Origin: Spongospora subterranea
Taxonomy: Eukaryota > Endomyxa > Phytomyxea > Plasmodiophorida > Plasmodiophoridae
Assembly: GCA_900404475.1 (NCBI GenBank)
Contig: OUQQ01000321.1
Coordinates: 1 to 22,221, forward strand
DNA: 22,221 nucleotides
Direction of reading: 5' to 3'
Positions 20,610-22,221 of this stretch are shown here, piece by piece (the first letter of the stretch is position 1; each line of letters starts with the position of its first letter). The notes below the pieces were generated by a model that was given only the letters and a program-made list of their open reading frames with translations, did no database searches and had not been told where the DNA came from. The position numbers and the translations under genes are program-made.

Positions 20610-20951
20610 TCACACTGTATCCAACCTAATTCGCTTGGCATATCCGCAGGGCCCATTCGCAGCAGTTTTGAAAATGCACTGCGAATATGCCCTGCTTTTT
20701 CTGTAGGCCCGTTTTAAACCAGGCATAAAATGGCTGCCAAACGCGCGACGGCAATCGCCACTGCGTCGAAACCGGTCCTGAGCGTCCCTGATTTTTGCAC
20801 TGTGCGAGACTGTAAACAGAAACAGTGCTAGCATTTCCTCGACATCCATGAATTTGGTAGGAATCCTGGGGAAATTCAACCACAGTATTTCGCTTGAGTT
20901 GAGCTGGACATTGAATGAGTTCAGTGTCAGGCTCTGTTGCGTCGAGTACAT
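20610..20951 (-). pseudogene. PIF/Harbinger (HARBI1-like) transposase fragment
   Basis: The 113-codon minus frame contains FMDVEEMLALFLFTVSHSAK followed by IRDAQDRFRRSGD and a degenerate continuation (RRAFGSHFMPGLKRA). This matches the N-terminal helical region of HARBI1-type nucleases (VEE-LA-FL-TVGH ... RFQRSG-T-SR-F). The DDE nuclease domain that should follow is absent, and the last ~30 codons look unrelated. It is a fragment only. Confidence 0.65.
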
Positions 20952-21009
20952 AAGGCTGGCACATATTTATCAACCTCTCGCGTTTATGCCGTTTTTTATG
21001 GTTTCAAAC

Positions 21010-21690
21010 GGTCTGGCAGTTTCCCATTGCTGTTGTTATAGAATCTCAATCCATGATGAACAACATTTGGAGTTGTCATCACGTGTCGTTTACCACAAGG
21101 CAACACCAACTCGGTTTTCGCATTCCCTCTGGTATGGATAAGATATTTCGACATGTTTTATTGATGAACCAACTTTTGATTTGGATTGACTACTTTTTGG
21201 CACATTCTCCAGCACCAGAATCGTTGTTGATCAGTTTTCGTTCGATGTCATTGAGTTTGCTCTTAAGCTGAACGCTTCACGATGCACTTTTTACCTACTT
21301 GAAGCCAAATATTGTGGAAAAGACCTATTCAGAACACGGTTGCCGTCATGATTCTTCGAGGATATCTGCATTCACCAACATGCCCGTTCCAAGCACCGCT
21401 GCTGATTTAAGAAATTTATATTGCGCATCTACATGTCTAAGTTCGCATGTTCCTGAATTCGAACCGCTCGTTCAGCCCCTCCGACAATAATTCGAAAACC
21501 TGAAGGCTGGAGCAAAGCAACGCAACAAGTTCGCTGTTCGTAAGATTTTGATACCTTTTTTTGGATGGGATTCAATCCATAAAGACTGCTTTAGAGCAAC
21601 CATCAAAGCAAGATCTCATTCTGTTCCTTTATCACTTGCAAAGAAGATTCAATTCGCTGTATAGAACATCTCTCAGGATGAATTTGCTCC
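21010..21690 (+). pseudogene. Ty3/gypsy-type reverse transcriptase fragment
   Basis: Successive frames show late RT boxes: DEQHLELSS and the TPTRFSHSL strand near 21050-21130, IDYFLAHSPAPESLL near 21190 where the catalytic Y/F-x-DD would be, IEFALKLNASRCTFYLLEAK near 21250-21310 (primer-grip/thumb side) and NMPVPSTAADLRNLYCAS with VPEFEPLVQPLRQ at 21378-21487, the connection region. The LEAK-WCGK-like and MP-P-TAADL wording resembles gypsy elements of protists such as oomycetes. The second Asp of the active site is not present and frames shift several times, so it is dead. RNase H and integrase are not recognisable downstream. Confidence 0.72.
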
Positions 21691-21723
21691 CCTATAACGC
21701 CTTCACCACTCCAACGAACCGGT

Positions 21724-22099
21724 TCAGATCCCGATAATTGTTCCGCCGTCTCCTAACGCGATCTCGGCCGGTTCCTCCAGATCACAATAGTCGCGAATGA
21801 TGTTCAACATTTGTCGAGTGGCGCTGTCATTGACCCAAAGAAAATTTTCCTCAGAACTGTGTACTTGTTCCGTTCTTGCTTTTAAAGCATTTTCCTTTGG
21901 CGCCGGGACCTCCGACTATCTCTCGACCGGTTCTACAACGCCCCCACCCGTTATTCATGCAACGCTCTCCTTCACCGCCTCCTTGCTCTGCCGCTTGTCC
22001 TTTGGCGTTATCCCCAGAGTACGAAGAGATCCTCCTAAGTGCAACTTCAGAGTTCAATTGAAAAAAACTCGTTCTGCTTCTTGACTTTTCCTTGATCAA
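21724..22099 (-). pseudogene. Ty1/copia-type Gag-protease fragment
   Basis: On the minus strand an open frame from 22099 leads to ERCMNNGWGRC near 21960, a corrupted zinc knuckle. A shifted frame (21944-21724, one TAG) then gives ENFLWVNDSATRQM and LEEPAEIALGDGGTI, matching the copia protease pattern W-x-DSGATxHM ... P-x-LGDG. The Gly of DSG is missing and the knuckle has lost a Cys. The fragment faces the gypsy fragment tail to tail. Confidence 0.55.
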
Positions 22100-22179
22100 T
22101 TTATACAGTAGCTGTTCATCCTTGTTGGCGTCTTGCCATGTGGACTTAAATCGTATTGTGTGCAGGGTCCGGCTGACTA

Positions 22180-22221
22180 TTAGGTTGGCAATAGTAAACA
22201 GAACTGCTTTTATTCGGTAGC
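22180..22221 (+). mobile_element. Mariner-type terminal inverted repeat, truncated by window end
   Basis: After a TA (22178-22179) the sequence TTAGGTTGGCAATAGTAAAC begins and runs to the window edge. TTAGGTTGGCA is the hallmark start of many mariner TIRs (mellifera/cecropia-like), and TA is the mariner target. The element itself would lie beyond the window. Confidence 0.7.

Noticed and set aside
1..22221. tRNA, rRNA or CRISPR array
   Set aside because: No cloverleaf-like segment with tRNA box motifs, no rRNA-like stretch and no regularly spaced direct repeats were seen by eye.

Overview
The window is nuclear DNA of a eukaryote. Genes carry short GT-AG introns (23 placed here, 47-85 nt), all three standard stop codons are used, and the products are eukaryotic: the CCT eta chaperonin subunit, the tRNA methyltransferase Trm11, the axonemal WD40 protein CFAP52, a DUF229 membrane protein and a SUEL-lectin-like surface protein. 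CFAP52 implies a cilium or flagellum at some life stage. The mobile-element relics (a DDE transposase type common in fungi, a PIF/Harbinger fragment, Ty3/gypsy and Ty1/copia fragments, a mariner end) together with the compact genes suggest a zoosporic or flagellated protist, fungus-like or stramenopile-like. The sequence does not settle which.

Layout. Positions 1-2873 are AT-richer and hold no gene I can name. A compact gene island runs from 2874 to 16070: a DUF229 gene (minus), CFAP52 (minus, 16 exons), a secreted or membrane SUEL-like protein (plus, one exon), a peroxiredoxin-glutaredoxin hybrid (minus, two exons), TRM11 (minus, seven exons) and CCT7 (minus, one exon). From about 16.6 kb to the end the sequence is a transposon graveyard. 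A broken DDE transposase gene spans about 16622-20210 and is split by a 1.13-kb TIR element with TA flanks. That inserted element contains a long hairpin and a degenerate OTU-like ORF. Then follow a Harbinger fragment (minus), a gypsy reverse-transcriptase fragment (plus), a copia zinc-knuckle/protease fragment (minus) and, cut by the window edge, the terminal repeat of a mariner element.

The island genes do not form one pathway; they are housekeeping, redox, ciliary and surface functions packed with short spacers. Reading frames were joined across introns by matching each break to family-conserved sequence. In CFAP52 (680 codons) and TRM11 (431 codons) all exons close in frame to a single stop, which strongly supports the models.

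Most notable are: (1) the Prx5-Grx hybrid, a domain fusion best known from bacteria, here with a spliceosomal intron exactly at the domain junction; (2) the SUEL-like domain interrupted by a ~135-residue Ser-rich insert with 21-nt periodicity whose antisense strand is an open, perfectly heptad-spaced coiled-coil frame; (3) very small introns with relaxed donors, in which every intron of length 3n carries an in-frame stop; (4) the nested transposon arrangement.
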